In this document: piece by piece, positions 63,764 to 64,000 of the stretch | Layout of the letters: each line of letters starts with the position of its first letter | Numbering within the stretch: position 1 is the first letter of the stretch | Virus record (IMG/VR): IMGVR_UViG_3300006176_000004 | Location: 1-64,000 of that record | Reading direction: 5' to 3' (one strand) | Origin: a virus | DNA: 64,000 bases | Program-made: the position numbers and the translations under genes | Notes under the pieces: generated by a model | Seen by the model: only the letters and a program-made list of their open reading frames with translations | What the model was told of the DNA's origin: nothing | Databases searched by the model: none

Positions 63764-64000
63764 ATGACATTGTTATTTGTTGATCTTGCCAGATTTAATC
63801 CGACACTTGGCGGCACAACGGATTGGGTAGTTTCATCAGCTGCTGCTGGTTGTCAGACACCAGCCTTGGGTGGAATTACGAATGGAATCACGGTTAAATA
63901 TTATGCTGTCAGTGCTGATCTGACACAATGGGAAATCGGTCAAGGAGTCTATAATACCGGTACAAGCACCCTTCCCCGCACCACAGTGCTTTATAACTCT
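63764..64000 (+). CDS. Fibre-like protein (5' part, runs off the window)
   Basis: 79 codons visible, starting MTLLFVDLARFNPTLGG. ADLTQWEIGQGVYNTG and TLPRTTVLYNS at the edge are typical of an N-terminal domain of phage tail or head fibre proteins. The rest is outside. Joining it to base 1 gives an early stop, so the window is not circular. Confidence 0.75.
   Translation, partial: MTLLFVDLARFNPTLGGTTDWVVSSAAAGCQTPALGGITNGITVKYYAVSADLTQWEIGQGVYNTGTSTLPRTTVLYNS

Overview
The window is about 64 kb of a large tailed bacteriophage (Caudoviricetes) genome, or a prophage of that type. It holds a large terminase subunit, a portal protein, tail-fibre-type proteins, a GH19 endolysin, a Bet/RecT recombinase, RusA, a DNA adenine methylase, tRNAs and well over 100 small genes, packed so tightly that most junctions are 4-base ATGA or GTGA overlaps. 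The host is probably an alphaproteobacterium, perhaps Hyphomicrobiales such as Bradyrhizobium. That is inference, from an outer-membrane protein beginning with a signal peptide and AADLPTKA, from several small protein types I associate with phages of that group, and from the IS1-type transposase. Both ends cut through genes and do not join into a sensible reading frame, so this is not a complete genome.

Layout. 1-1207 (+): end of one gene, then a tail-fibre-like protein with an apparent ATT start. 1210-12140 (-): one long, translationally coupled operon. It begins with small genes and a GIY-YIG protein and continues into a nonulosonic-acid (pseudaminic/legionaminic-type) sugar pathway: 4,6-dehydratase, DegT aminotransferase, NeuB-type synthase, DHH phosphoesterase, WbpG/PseA-type amidotransferase, GNAT acetyltransferase, HisF-like synthase, SpsF-type cytidylyltransferase and a pseudaminic-acid-associated methylase. 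12141-12234: divergent control region with three TGGCAC repeats spaced exactly 10 bp. 12235-19192 (+): lysis region with a GH19 endolysin, an NlpC/P60-like protein, many small membrane proteins and an HNH homing endonuclease. 19228-28309 (-): early genes, including a second HNH, a Lar-like zinc protein, a Rieske-type protein, an SPFH-domain protein, Bet, Gp157 and a GHKL-like ATPase. 28416-32840 (+): regulator, possible GapR-like protein, RusA, methylase, replication-type protein and SF2 helicase. 32830-45590 (+): an array of more than 50 tiny genes (zinc ribbons, single-helix membrane proteins, exported proteins) that ends at a strong terminator.

45694-46010 holds what looks like an independent, highly structured non-coding RNA with its own promoter, followed by an HNH gene. 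46698-49357 encodes three exported proteins, the last a GH79-like glycosidase. 49373-53456 carries virion-associated or accessory genes, 53461-53797 tRNAs, 53781-54784 (-) two genes, 54785-55287 an RNA-rich gap with a tRNA-like element, 55288-56190 a transposase, and 56518-64000 the packaging and portal module.

How the parts may work together: the sugar operon could make an activated nonulosonic acid to decorate virion or host surface, while the fibre, glycosidase and endolysin act on host surface polymers. No integrase, DNA polymerase or major capsid gene is visible here. All functions are from reading the sequence; nothing was searched against databases.
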